The notes under the pieces: model-generated | What the model saw: only the letters and a program-made list of their open reading frames with translations | The model's database searches: none | Told to the model about the DNA's origin: nothing | In this document: positions 1 to 8,831 of the stretch, one piece after another | Position numbering within the stretch: the stretch's first letter is position 1 | How the letters are laid out: every line of letters begins with the position of its first letter | Program-made: the position numbers and the translations under genes | Assembly (NCBI RefSeq): GCF_003202435.1 | Contig: NZ_QJHK01000003.1 | Span: forward strand, 302,894 to 366,893 | DNA length: 64,000 nt | Reading direction: 5' to 3' | DNA from: Flavobacterium cheongpyeongense | GTDB lineage: Bacteria; Bacteroidota; Bacteroidia; Flavobacteriales; Flavobacteriaceae

Positions 1-2
1 TT

Positions 3-680
3 GATATTTATCTTAAAAATAATAAAACACCAAAAGTAATAATTCAGAATATTGATCTTGCATATTTTGTTAAAAGCACTAAACTGCCTGATGAAGAACA
101 ATTTTATCCTTTTATTTATAACAAAAGTATAGATTCATTAACAACAAAATTTGATAATAGATTTAGTCTTTTTAGGACGATACCATTGTTGAAATACAAT
201 CAAAAAATTAAAATGCTGGAAGAAGGAGTTATAGCTAATTTTTCAAATCCTTTTGAAAAAAATGTAAAAACAATTCAAGGATATTGTCCTCAAAACAGAA
301 TTTTTAAAGTTGATTATCATAATTTAAGTCGATTCCCAAATTTAACTTTTAAAGCTGAAAATAAGCATGAGATACTTCTTTTGCATGATATGATAAATTT
401 TTACACTTGGAGACTTCATAAAGACGCAAAAATTATCTTTGTCTGGATGCCCGAATACAAACTCAGGTTAACTAAAAGTTTTGATTTGAAAAGAGAATCA
501 ATAATTGACGAACTAAATTTGATTCAAAAAAAAGATAAAAACTTCCTGTTCATTGATATGGCTTATGATGAAATGTCAAATCATACTCAGTATTATTACG
601 ATACATTTCATTTAAATGAAGTAGGTTCTAACCTTTTTTCTGAAAAAGTTTCTATGAAAATTAATGAATTTTTAAATTAA
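3..680 (+). CDS. SGNH/GDSL-type hydrolase-like protein, 5' truncated by window edge
   Basis: The frame is open from the first bases of the window to the TAA at 678-680, so about 225 C-terminal residues are visible and the start lies upstream. A TTG at 186 is a possible but unlikely start, because coding-like sequence continues before it. The C-terminus carries DTFHLNEVG, the Asp-x-x-His catalytic block of SGNH esterases/acyltransferases. The MBOAT gene follows after only 3 nt. In such pairs the MBOAT protein passes acyl groups across the membrane and an SGNH protein places them on a glycan. Acting on the polysaccharide made by the downstream genes is an inference from position; the nucleophile region is not in view. 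Confidence 0.72.
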   Translation, partial: DIYLKNNKTPKVIIQNIDLAYFVKSTKLPDEEQFYPFIYNKSIDSLTTKFDNRFSLFRTIPLLKYNQKIKMLEEGVIANFSNPFEKNVKTIQGYCPQNRIFKVDYHNLSRFPNLTFKAENKHEILLLHDMINFYTWRLHKDAKIIFVWMPEYKLRLTKSFDLKRESIIDELNLIQKKDKNFLFIDMAYDEMSNHTQYYYDTFHLNEVGSNLFSEKVSMKINEFLN

Positions 681-683
681 TTT

Positions 684-2117
684 ATGTTTTTTAACTCCAT
701 AGCATTTGCTATTTTTTTACCAATCGTTTTTTTCTTGTATTGGTTTGTTTTTAATAAAACCAAAAGCACTCAAAATGCTTTACTGATTATTGCCAGTTAT
801 TACTTTTATTCTTGTTGGGACTGGAGATTCCTTTTTTTGTTAGTTTTCTCTACTTTTTTAGATTATTATACCGGAATTCAGATCGAAAAAGGAAAGTCAG
901 AGAAACTCAGGAAATTTTGGTTTTGGCTTAGTATATTAGTCAATTTAGGGTTTTTAGGAATCTTTAAATACTATAATTTTTTTGCGGCTTCCTTTTCAGA
1001 ATTATTAAATTCAGTAGGGTTAAAAACAAGTCCAGTTTTATTAAATGTAATTCTTCCTGTCGGAATCTCATTCTATACTTTTCACGGCTTGTCTTATGTA
1101 ATTGATATTTATTATAAGCGAATTAAAGCCGAATATAATTTTATAGATTATTCATTGTTTGTAAGCTACTTTCCGCTTCTTGTAGCCGGACCAATCGAAA
1201 GAGCTACTCATTTATTACCACAGGTAAAAGTAAAACGGGAGTTTAATTTTGAAAAAGCCAAAGAAGGTATTTACCAAATCATCTGGGGATTAGTTAAAAA
1301 AGTTGTCATTGCAGATACTTGTGCCACTTACGCTAATGCCATTTTTGATCATTATACTTCGATGAATTCTTTCTCCCTTATATTAGGGGCAGTTTATTTT
1401 GCATTTCAAATTTATGGGGATTTTTCAGGATATTCAGATATTGCCCTTGGGGTTTCGAAATTATTTGGGCTGGATTTATTACGAAATTTCAATTATCCCT
1501 ATTTTTCAAGAGATATTGCAGAGTTCTGGCGTCGCTGGCATATATCGCTTTCATCGTGGTTTCGTGATTATTTGTACATACCATTAGGAGGAAGCAAAGG
1601 AGGATTATGGATGAAAATCAGAAATACTTTTATCATTTTTGTCGTAAGCGGATTTTGGCATGGAGCCAATTGGACCTACATCGTCTGGGGATTTATAAAT
1701 GCAGTTTACTTTTTACCCTTATTGTTGCGAAACAGTAATCGAAACAATATGGATGTCTTTCAGTTAAAATTTGATTTAGATTCTGTCAAAATCTTGATAA
1801 GTATTTCTTATACTTTTTTTCTAACCTGTATCGCCTGGATATTTTTTAGAGCTAAAACCATAACAGATGCTATTTTGTATTTGAAACGAATTTTTACTAA
1901 TAAAGAATTTGGCTTTCAATATTTAGACAACGAGCGTTATAATTACGAATTGCTTCTTATGATTGGATTATTTGTTTTGGTAGAATGGAATAGCCGGGCT
2001 AAAATTGAGCCTCTTTCAGGTAAAAGAAGCCTGTTAAAATTGGCTTTCGCAATTATGGCAATTATGGCTTTTGGAACCTTTTCAGATTATAAAGAATTTA
2101 TTTATTTCCAGTTTTAA
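684..2117 (+). CDS. MBOAT family O-acyltransferase (AlgI/DltB-like)
   Basis: Polytopic membrane protein of 477 residues, the usual size for AlgI-like MBOAT proteins, which move acyl groups (commonly acetyl) across the inner membrane for glycan O-acylation. The family signatures are present: FWRRWHISLSSWFRDYLYIP with His near residue 286, and the active-site FWHGANW with His near residue 326. The N-terminus FNSIAFAIFLPIVF and the C-terminal FIYFQF ending are typical of the family. It lies between two SGNH-like genes and overlaps the next start by one base (TAATG), so the three are probably co-translated. A second MBOAT gene occurs at 59225. The substrate is inferred to be the EPS built by the following genes. 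Confidence 0.93.
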   Translation: MFFNSIAFAIFLPIVFFLYWFVFNKTKSTQNALLIIASYYFYSCWDWRFLFLLVFSTFLDYYTGIQIEKGKSEKLRKFWFWLSILVNLGFLGIFKYYNFFAASFSELLNSVGLKTSPVLLNVILPVGISFYTFHGLSYVIDIYYKRIKAEYNFIDYSLFVSYFPLLVAGPIERATHLLPQVKVKREFNFEKAKEGIYQIIWGLVKKVVIADTCATYANAIFDHYTSMNSFSLILGAVYFAFQIYGDFSGYSDIALGVSKLFGLDLLRNFNYPYFSRDIAEFWRRWHISLSSWFRDYLYIPLGGSKGGLWMKIRNTFIIFVVSGFWHGANWTYIVWGFINAVYFLPLLLRNSNRNNMDVFQLKFDLDSVKILISISYTFFLTCIAWIFFRAKTITDAILYLKRIFTNKEFGFQYLDNERYNYELLLMIGLFVLVEWNSRAKIEPLSGKRSLLKLAFAIMAIMAFGTFSDYKEFIYFQF

Positions 2118-2998
2118 TGAAGCAATTTCTAATTTATACAGCAAAAGTTTTACTCATAACAGTTTTAATTGCCGTTTTGATGGACGGACTCTATACTTAT
2201 GTTTTTTTACAATCCAAAAACAGAGGGAAAATTGAAACTGTTTTTAATTCAAAATCACAAAATTATGATGTGGTAATTTTGGGTTCATCTCGGGCTAATA
2301 ATCATTTTGTTTCAAAAATGTTTGAGGATAAAGGATTGAAAACATTTAATTACGGGATGAGTGGAGGGCATTTGTTTGAAGCATCATTATTGCTGAAATT
2401 AATGATTGAAAGAAAATATAGTATTAAAAATGTAATTTTAGAGGCTGATTTAAATCTTTCCAATGATCATCAGGCCGAAGGAATAGCTGCATTATTTCTT
2501 CCATATATTCATAATTCTCAAACTATAAAGCAACATTTTCAATCGAACGAAAATTTTAATGAGCTGTATTATATTCCTTTTTACAGGTATATAAAATATG
2601 ACGGTAAAATTGGATTTAGGGAAACTTATAAAATAGTAAAGAGAGAAAAAACAAATGCTTTAGATAATTTAGGTTATTACCCGTTAGCAAAACACAAAAA
2701 TGGGAATATGAAAAATAATATTGTGAATCTAAATCCTTTAAAGCACAATAAGTATTATGAAGAAATAAAGAATATTTGCAAAGAAAAAAAAATCAATTTT
2801 ATTGCTGTAATGACACCAATGTGCGAAAATGTAGCAGGAATGAATTATTTTGAAAAGGTAAAAAAAGCTTATCCAGAAATTCATAATTACGAAAATGCGG
2901 TTGTCGAGAATAAATATTTTTCATCTTGTGGACATATGACTGATACTGGTGCCAGATTATTTACAGCCACTATTTTAAAAGATTTCTTTAATAAATAA
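2117..2998 (+). CDS. Membrane-anchored SGNH-like protein
   Basis: This 293-residue protein has one N-terminal hydrophobic segment (about residues 3-30) and then a presumably periplasmic domain. VVILGSSRANNHF, with GSSR at about residues 56-59, fits the nucleophile block of SGNH hydrolases. Near the C-terminus, CGHMTDTGARLF aligns with the Asp-x-x-His block of the family, but the position three before His is Ser rather than Asp. It may therefore use a different triad or be weakly active. Its start overlaps the MBOAT stop by one base, so it most likely works with that protein in acylating the exopolysaccharide. Membership of the fold is fairly secure; activity is not. Confidence 0.7.
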   Translation: MKQFLIYTAKVLLITVLIAVLMDGLYTYVFLQSKNRGKIETVFNSKSQNYDVVILGSSRANNHFVSKMFEDKGLKTFNYGMSGGHLFEASLLLKLMIERKYSIKNVILEADLNLSNDHQAEGIAALFLPYIHNSQTIKQHFQSNENFNELYYIPFYRYIKYDGKIGFRETYKIVKREKTNALDNLGYYPLAKHKNGNMKNNIVNLNPLKHNKYYEEIKNICKEKKINFIAVMTPMCENVAGMNYFEKVKKAYPEIHNYENAVVENKYFSSCGHMTDTGARLFTATILKDFFNK

Positions 2999-3000
2999 AA

Positions 3001-4158
3001 ATGAAAATAGCCTTTTTAACTCCGGAATACCCACACTCCAAAACAGGAAACTCAGGAGGAATCGGGACAAGCATTAAAAACTTAGCAATTGGACTTTTAG
3101 CAAAAGGAATTTCTGTGCGCATATTAGTTTATGGTCAAAAGGAGGATAACACATTTAGTGATGATGGAATTTTTGTTCAGCAAATAAAAAATGTAAAATT
3201 CAAAGGCTTATCATGGTTTTTAACCAGAAAAAAAATCGAAAGAATAATTAATGAACTATATTCAGAAAAAAAAATTGATTTAGTAGAAGCACCAGACTGG
3301 ACAGGGATAACTTCATTTATAAAACCAAAATCATGTCCGTTAATTATAAGATTAAATGGGTCAGATACGTATTTTTGTCATTTGGAGAATCGTAAAGTAA
3401 AAAATATTAATAAATTTCACGAAAAAAGGGCATTAGAAAATGCAGACGGATTATTGTCTGTAAGTCAGTATACAGCAGATAAAACAAATATAATTTTTGG
3501 ATTGAATAAGAAATTTACTGTAATCCCTAACCCTATTGATGTTAATTTATTTCAGGCAAATAATGAAACTTACAGGCAACAGCAAACTATATTATATTTT
3601 GGAAGTCTAATTAGAAAAAAAGGGCTTTTGGAGTTGCCGTTGATTTTTAACAAAGTATTAGAAAATATCCCTGATGCAAAATTGATTTTGATAGGTAGAG
3701 ACGTTCCTGATATTATTTCAGGAAATTCTTCGACCTGGCAAATGATGCAGGAATTATTTTCAGATAAGGCCAAGCAAAATGTAGAATATTTAGGAAGTGT
3801 TCCATATATCGAAATAAAAGAAAAAATTCAACAAGCAACAGTTTGTGTTTTTCCATCCTTTGCAGAAGCTTTCCCGGTTTCCTGGTTAGAAGCCATGGCA
3901 ATGAAAAAACCAATTGTAGCCTCAAATGTAGGTTGGGCAAAAGAAATGATTGATGAAGGGAAAAACGGCTTTTTAGTGCATCCAACCAATCATGAGGTTT
4001 TTGCACAAAAAATAAATGACTTAATGAAGGATGAAGTTTTGTGTTTTAAATTTGTACAGGCTGCGAGAGATAAAGTAGAAGAATATTTTGACATAAGTAT
4101 AATAGCTAGTCAGAATATAGAATTTTACAAAAAAATAATTAGTCAAAAAAATAAATAA
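3001..4158 (+). CDS. Glycosyltransferase family 4 (GT-B fold)
   Basis: A 385-residue GT-B enzyme. The N-terminal acceptor domain opens with MKIAFLTPEYP and a glycine-rich stretch (TGNSGGIGTS). The donor-binding C-terminal domain has LYFGSLIRKKGLLELP and the family E-x7-E element in EAFPVSWLEAM, followed by KPIVAS. GT4 enzymes are usually retaining transferases that use nucleotide-activated sugars at the cytoplasmic face. It begins 2 nt after the SGNH-like gene and is followed 2 nt later by a GT2, so it sits inside one continuous EPS transcription unit. The sugar transferred cannot be read from sequence. Confidence 0.93.
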   Translation: MKIAFLTPEYPHSKTGNSGGIGTSIKNLAIGLLAKGISVRILVYGQKEDNTFSDDGIFVQQIKNVKFKGLSWFLTRKKIERIINELYSEKKIDLVEAPDWTGITSFIKPKSCPLIIRLNGSDTYFCHLENRKVKNINKFHEKRALENADGLLSVSQYTADKTNIIFGLNKKFTVIPNPIDVNLFQANNETYRQQQTILYFGSLIRKKGLLELPLIFNKVLENIPDAKLILIGRDVPDIISGNSSTWQMMQELFSDKAKQNVEYLGSVPYIEIKEKIQQATVCVFPSFAEAFPVSWLEAMAMKKPIVASNVGWAKEMIDEGKNGFLVHPTNHEVFAQKINDLMKDEVLCFKFVQAARDKVEEYFDISIIASQNIEFYKKIISQKNK

Positions 4159-4160
4159 TA

Positions 4161-5705
4161 ATGATAATTGTTTATCATGAAAATAATAAAGTAATCGGCG
4201 TTAATGATGGAATTAAAAAGCTGTCTTTTTCAGATAAAAATATTGCAGTAACTTTATTTGAAATTGCAATTGCTTTTCCTGAAGAGTTAGTGATTTGGTG
4301 CCATTCAGATTTTAAATCTAATTTGAATGTTGCTGAATTTCATACAATTTTTCATCATCAAAAGATAATGGCATCTTATAATCCTTTTCAGAATTCATTT
4401 TTGTCAGACGCTATTGGCTATGTTGAAGAATCTCCTTTTTTGAATATCAATAAAAATGTTATTTACCCTACCTGGTTGATGAGTAGTAGTGTTGGAGGTA
4501 TTCACGCTTCTGTTTTACTAGCTTTGAAGGAGGATGTTAAGGTTTCATATAATTTGGATTATTTTCTGTATTCATTGGCAAAACTCGCAATGCCACACGG
4601 ACTTTTTTGTTATTCTGAGCCCCAATTATTGTGTGGAATTAAATACCAAAACAAAATTCATAAAAACAGCAATTTTATTTTATTTCGTTTTGTAAAACAA
4701 CATTATAAAACCCGTTGGATATTTTTGTTATTTCTTAATTTTCTTTTATATAAAAATAGAATTGCTTTGTTGCCTTTATTTTATTCATTCCTTTATTCTC
4801 AAAGAAAGTTAAAAGATAATTTGTTGGAAAAAATTGATGTTCAGTCAACAAAAAGAGTAGTTGAACTAGGGACTGTAGATGTCATTATACCTACTATTGG
4901 AAGAAAAGAGTATCTGTATGATGTTTTAAAAGATTTAGCAAAGCAAACCCATCTTCCTAAAAATGTTATTATTGTTGAACAGAATCCAAATCCAGATAGT
5001 GTTTCAGAACTTGATTATCTTGAAAATGAAATTTGGAATTTCGATATAAAACATATTTTTACACATCAGGCAGGCGCATGTAACGCAAGAAATTTAGCTT
5101 TGGCTGAAGTAAAAAGCGAATGGGTATTTATGGCTGATGATGATATAAGGATAGATAAAGGCTTTTTGGATGGGGTATTTTTAAAAATTAATCAATTTGG
5201 TGTCAACGTGCTAACATTGGCTTGTTATGAGGAAGGATATTCTTTCAATAAAAAACTTGAAATCCAAATGCAATGGAGCTCATTTGGTTCAGGTTGTAGC
5301 ATGGTAAAAAAACAATTTTTAGAAGATATAAAATATAATAAAAGGTTTGAGTTTGGTTATGGAGAAGATAGTGATTTTGGAATGCAATTAAGGAATTTAG
5401 GAACCGATATTTTGTATTTTCCAAACCCAGAAATTATTCATTTAAAGGCGCCAATTGGCGGATTTAGAACCAAACCGGTTTTGGCATGGCAAAAAGATGT
5501 AATTCAGCCTAAACCATCACCAACAGTTATGCTCTATAAAATATTGCATTTAAATGAAAAGCAAATAAAAGGGTATAAAACTATTTTGTTTCTCAAATTT
5601 TATAAAAAACAGTCCATAAAAAATCCGATTAGGTATTTTTCCAATTTTAAAAAGCAATGGAAGAGAAGTTTGTATTGGGCTAATCAGTTAAGAAATCAGG
5701 AATGA
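4161..5705 (+). CDS. Glycosyltransferase family 2 with extra N-terminal domain
   Basis: This protein has 514 residues. From about residue 240 it is a GT-A transferase: VDVIIPTIGRKEYLYDVL, then GACNARNLAL and the metal-binding acidic motif FMADDDIRID. GYGEDSDFG further on fits the catalytic-base (ED) region. The first 235 or so residues are not typical of GT2. They contain IGYVEES and the hydrophobic stretch WIFLLFLNFLLY near residues 190-205, which may attach the protein to the membrane. I do not recognise this N-terminal part. The stop overlaps the next GT2 start by 4 nt (ATGA), indicating translational coupling. Confidence 0.9.
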   Translation: MIIVYHENNKVIGVNDGIKKLSFSDKNIAVTLFEIAIAFPEELVIWCHSDFKSNLNVAEFHTIFHHQKIMASYNPFQNSFLSDAIGYVEESPFLNINKNVIYPTWLMSSSVGGIHASVLLALKEDVKVSYNLDYFLYSLAKLAMPHGLFCYSEPQLLCGIKYQNKIHKNSNFILFRFVKQHYKTRWIFLLFLNFLLYKNRIALLPLFYSFLYSQRKLKDNLLEKIDVQSTKRVVELGTVDVIIPTIGRKEYLYDVLKDLAKQTHLPKNVIIVEQNPNPDSVSELDYLENEIWNFDIKHIFTHQAGACNARNLALAEVKSEWVFMADDDIRIDKGFLDGVFLKINQFGVNVLTLACYEEGYSFNKKLEIQMQWSSFGSGCSMVKKQFLEDIKYNKRFEFGYGEDSDFGMQLRNLGTDILYFPNPEIIHLKAPIGGFRTKPVLAWQKDVIQPKPSPTVMLYKILHLNEKQIKGYKTILFLKFYKKQSIKNPIRYFSNFKKQWKRSLYWANQLRNQE

Positions 5706-6691
5706 AATTTTCTTTAATCATTTGTACCTATATGAGACCGGAGCCTTTACTGAGATTATTGCAGTCAGTGAAGGAACAGACTTTATACCCTGATGAAATT
5801 TTAATTGTTGATGGTTCCCTAAACAATGATACAGCACTTATTGTTATTCAAAATCAATTTCAGAATTTAAAATATTTTTTAGTTGATGAAGTAAATAGAG
5901 GTCTTACGAAACAAAGAAATTTTGGAATTAATAATGTAGATGAAACGATTGAAGTTATTTGTTTTTTAGATGACGATACAGTTCTGGAAATTGATTATTT
6001 TGAAAATTTATTGAACACATACAAATTGTTCCCTGATGCATTAGGAGTTGGAGGTTATATCTCTAATGAAATAAAGTGGGAAAAAACAGATAATTATATA
6101 CCTCAGGTAAATGAATTTTATTTTGATGGATGGAAAAGAAAAGATGGAAGCAGGTTTGTTTTAAGAAAAAAACTGAACTTAGATAGTGATTGCCCACCAG
6201 GCTTTTCTCCGGGTTTTTCTCACGGCCGCAGTATTGGTTTTTTGCCTCCAACAAATAAGATATATCAGGTAGAACAATTAATGGGCGGAGTTTCGTCTTT
6301 TAGAAAATCTGTTTTTAAAAAGTTTTCATTTTCTACTTATTTTAAGGGCTATGGTTTATATGAGGATGCTGATTTTACTTTACGAGTTGCTAAAACAGGA
6401 AAATTATATATAAATACTGCTGCCCAATTGTCTCATTTTCACGAACCTTCCGGCAGGCCTAATCAGTATAAATATGGTAAAATGGTCGTTAGAAACGGAT
6501 GGTATGTCTGGAGGGTCAAAAATCCTGATCCAATTTTAAAAGATCGTCTAAAATGGAATTCCATAACTATTTTGCTAACCTTTATCCGGTTTAATAATGC
6601 TATAACCGGTAAAAATAAAAAGGAGGCCTTTACAGAAGCTTTAGGCAGAACTATTGGATGGTGGAGTTTACTATTTAATAAGCCAAAATAA
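5702..6691 (+). CDS. Glycosyltransferase family 2
   Basis: A 329-residue GT-A enzyme with the standard GT2 opening FSLIICTYMRPEPLLRLLQSV, donor-site acidic residues in ICFLDDDTVLE and an acceptor/base region FKGYGLYEDADF. It probably adds one sugar to the lipid-linked EPS repeat at the inner face of the membrane. It overlaps the preceding GT2 by the 4-nt ATGA junction and is followed after 5 nt by the next gene. Length and motifs are ordinary for the family. Donor and acceptor are unknown. Confidence 0.93.
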   Translation: MKFSLIICTYMRPEPLLRLLQSVKEQTLYPDEILIVDGSLNNDTALIVIQNQFQNLKYFLVDEVNRGLTKQRNFGINNVDETIEVICFLDDDTVLEIDYFENLLNTYKLFPDALGVGGYISNEIKWEKTDNYIPQVNEFYFDGWKRKDGSRFVLRKKLNLDSDCPPGFSPGFSHGRSIGFLPPTNKIYQVEQLMGGVSSFRKSVFKKFSFSTYFKGYGLYEDADFTLRVAKTGKLYINTAAQLSHFHEPSGRPNQYKYGKMVVRNGWYVWRVKNPDPILKDRLKWNSITILLTFIRFNNAITGKNKKEAFTEALGRTIGWWSLLFNKPK

Positions 6692-6696
6692 AAAAA

Positions 6697-7713
6697 ATGA
6701 TATTTATATTAAAAAAGAAGATTTTAAAAAAGCTAAAAGAGTTTAGATTAAATTATTCATGTGTTCGGTATTATAATCAGGACAATCCGGTTATTTATGT
6801 TAATTTAAACCATCGCACTAAAGTCAGGACTTACCTGAATCTTTTTTTTAGAATTCATGAAGTTTATAAGGAGCCAATAGTTATTAAGTTTTCATTATTG
6901 AGAATGATTTTTTTGGCAAAATGGTTTAATGAACTCGATTATATTTATTTTAAAAAGCCATTTTCAAAAATAACAAAATTAAAAACCTTCAGCCATCATA
7001 AAAAAGCAGACTTTAGAGTTCATTACAATTACAAAAAAATATATTCTTCGCATCATTATCAAAAAGATGCTTTGCCCTATATTATGCATCCGGCCAATTA
7101 TTTAAACTCCGATTCTAATACACTCGAAAAGAATATTGGTATTCTCATAAGTGGCAATTTTGATGAGAAGATATATGATACAAACGTTATTGAGCATAAT
7201 TTTGGATTGCTTAACAGATGGGAGATTTACAACGAAATTGTGAAGCATAAAAAAGTGCTTTCAATTTCAGGAGATGAATTGGTAAAAGATTTATTTACAG
7301 GGTGTTTTAAAAATAACTTAGTCTTAATGAAGTGGCAGTCAGGAGCTATTCCAACATCCAAATGGCGCTATTATTTATCATCAGCTGATTTTATTTTTTG
7401 TGCTCCAGGAATGACAATGCCCATGTGTCATAATATTTTAGAGGCCATGTCTGTGGGGGTTATTCCAATTTTAAATTACCCTCATTGGCTAAATCCTTCT
7501 CTGGAAAATGATTTGAATTGCCTCGTATATAAAAATATTTCCGATATTAATTTTATAATAGACAAAGCACTTTCTATGTCTGATAATAAAAAAAATGAGA
7601 TGCTAAAAAATGTAATTGAATATTATAAAAGCTACTATGAAAAATATGTTTTTAACGAGAATAAAAACAGTGATCTAATTGTTTTAAATGAAAATATTAA
7701 AGATTTAGTTTGA
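6697..7713 (+). CDS. Exostosin-like putative glycosyltransferase
   Basis: A 338-residue protein of the EPS operon without a standard GT2 or GT4 signature. The C-terminal half has FIFCAPGMTMPMCHNILEAM followed by GVIPIL. This matches the nucleotide-sugar-binding pattern of exostosin-like GT-B enzymes (a Pro-Gly-x-x-x segment, then an E-A-x-x-x-G-x-x-P turn). The N-terminal half is basic and rich in Tyr, with no membrane segment. Position among glycosyltransferases and a one-base overlap with the next gene (TGATG) support a role in sugar transfer, but the family assignment comes from pattern only. Confidence 0.62.
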   Translation: MIFILKKKILKKLKEFRLNYSCVRYYNQDNPVIYVNLNHRTKVRTYLNLFFRIHEVYKEPIVIKFSLLRMIFLAKWFNELDYIYFKKPFSKITKLKTFSHHKKADFRVHYNYKKIYSSHHYQKDALPYIMHPANYLNSDSNTLEKNIGILISGNFDEKIYDTNVIEHNFGLLNRWEIYNEIVKHKKVLSISGDELVKDLFTGCFKNNLVLMKWQSGAIPTSKWRYYLSSADFIFCAPGMTMPMCHNILEAMSVGVIPILNYPHWLNPSLENDLNCLVYKNISDINFIIDKALSMSDNKKNEMLKNVIEYYKSYYEKYVFNENKNSDLIVLNENIKDLV

Positions 7714-8831
7714 TGAAATTTGCTATCATCACACACGTCGTTCACAAGCAAAAAGGAAACCAATATTTTGGTTATGCGCCCTATGTACGTGAAATGAATA
7801 TATGGTTTAAATATACTGATGAGGTCATTGTGGTGGCTCCATTGGAAAATAAAGACATAACAGCAATCGATTTGGACTATAATCATAAAAGAATTGATTT
7901 TAGAGTTATCCCAAATTTCAATTTTATTGGTTTAAAAAATATTTTTTTGGCAGTTTTAAAATTGCCTGAAATTTTCTTGAAGATATTTTGGGCCATGAAA
8001 AATGCCGATCATATTCATTTGAGATGTCCGGGAAATGTGGGTTTGATTGGTTGTTTGGTTCAGGTTTTGTTTCCAAATAAGATAAAAACTGCAAAATATG
8101 CCGGAAATTGGGATCCAAAAAGTAAACAGCCATGGTCATATCGTTTGCAAAAATATATTTTGAATAATACTTTTTTGACTCGAAATATGCAAGTTTTGGT
8201 TTATGGAGAATGGGAGAATCAATCAAAAAATATAAAACCCTTTTTTACAGCTACATATTCAGGATTAGAAAAAGAAACAATTAAAAAGAAGGGTTTCGAT
8301 TCAGGGACTCATTTTGTTTTTGTAGGGAGTTTAGTTTTAGGCAAAAATCCTCTGTATGCAGTAAAATTAATTGAAAAGCTAATCAGAAAAGGTAATAATG
8401 TTACTTTGGAATTATATGGTGAAGGTTCAGAAAGAGAAAATTTAGAAAATTACATTCAGGAAAATTTGCTCGAAAAGTATGTAGTTTTGAAAGGGAATCA
8501 AAATCAGGATGTCATTAAACAAACTTGCAAAAATAGCCATTTTGTAATATTGCCTTCTAAAAGCGAGGGTTGGCCAAAAGCTATTGCCGAGGGAATGTTT
8601 TGGGGATGCGTACCTGTTGCAACCAAAGTTTCATGTGTTCCGTTTATGCTGGATTATGGAAAGAGAGGTGTTCTGCTGGATATGGATTTAAAAAAAGATG
8701 AACAAAAAATAAAAGTAATCCTTAGTGATTGCAACAGTTTTTTTTCTAAAAGTAAATCAGCAAGTGACTGGTCACAAAAATACACGACTGATGTTTTTGA
8801 AGCTGAAATTAAAAAACTACTAGTAAAATGA
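7713..8831 (+). CDS. Glycosyltransferase family 4
   Basis: The start is taken at ATG 7713, which overlaps the upstream TGA by one base. A TTG codon at 7710 would extend the protein by only one residue. The 372-residue product has the GT-B C-terminal domain with FVFVGSLVLGKNPLYAVKLI, LYGEGSERENL and the E-x7-E element in KSEGWPKAIAEGM followed by GCVPVATKV. The N-terminal domain includes HLRCPGNVGLIG. It overlaps the next glycosyltransferase by 4 nt (ATGA). It probably transfers one sugar of the EPS repeat; specificity is unknown. Confidence 0.91.
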   Translation: MKFAIITHVVHKQKGNQYFGYAPYVREMNIWFKYTDEVIVVAPLENKDITAIDLDYNHKRIDFRVIPNFNFIGLKNIFLAVLKLPEIFLKIFWAMKNADHIHLRCPGNVGLIGCLVQVLFPNKIKTAKYAGNWDPKSKQPWSYRLQKYILNNTFLTRNMQVLVYGEWENQSKNIKPFFTATYSGLEKETIKKKGFDSGTHFVFVGSLVLGKNPLYAVKLIEKLIRKGNNVTLELYGEGSERENLENYIQENLLEKYVVLKGNQNQDVIKQTCKNSHFVILPSKSEGWPKAIAEGMFWGCVPVATKVSCVPFMLDYGKRGVLLDMDLKKDEQKIKVILSDCNSFFSKSKSASDWSQKYTTDVFEAEIKKLLVK

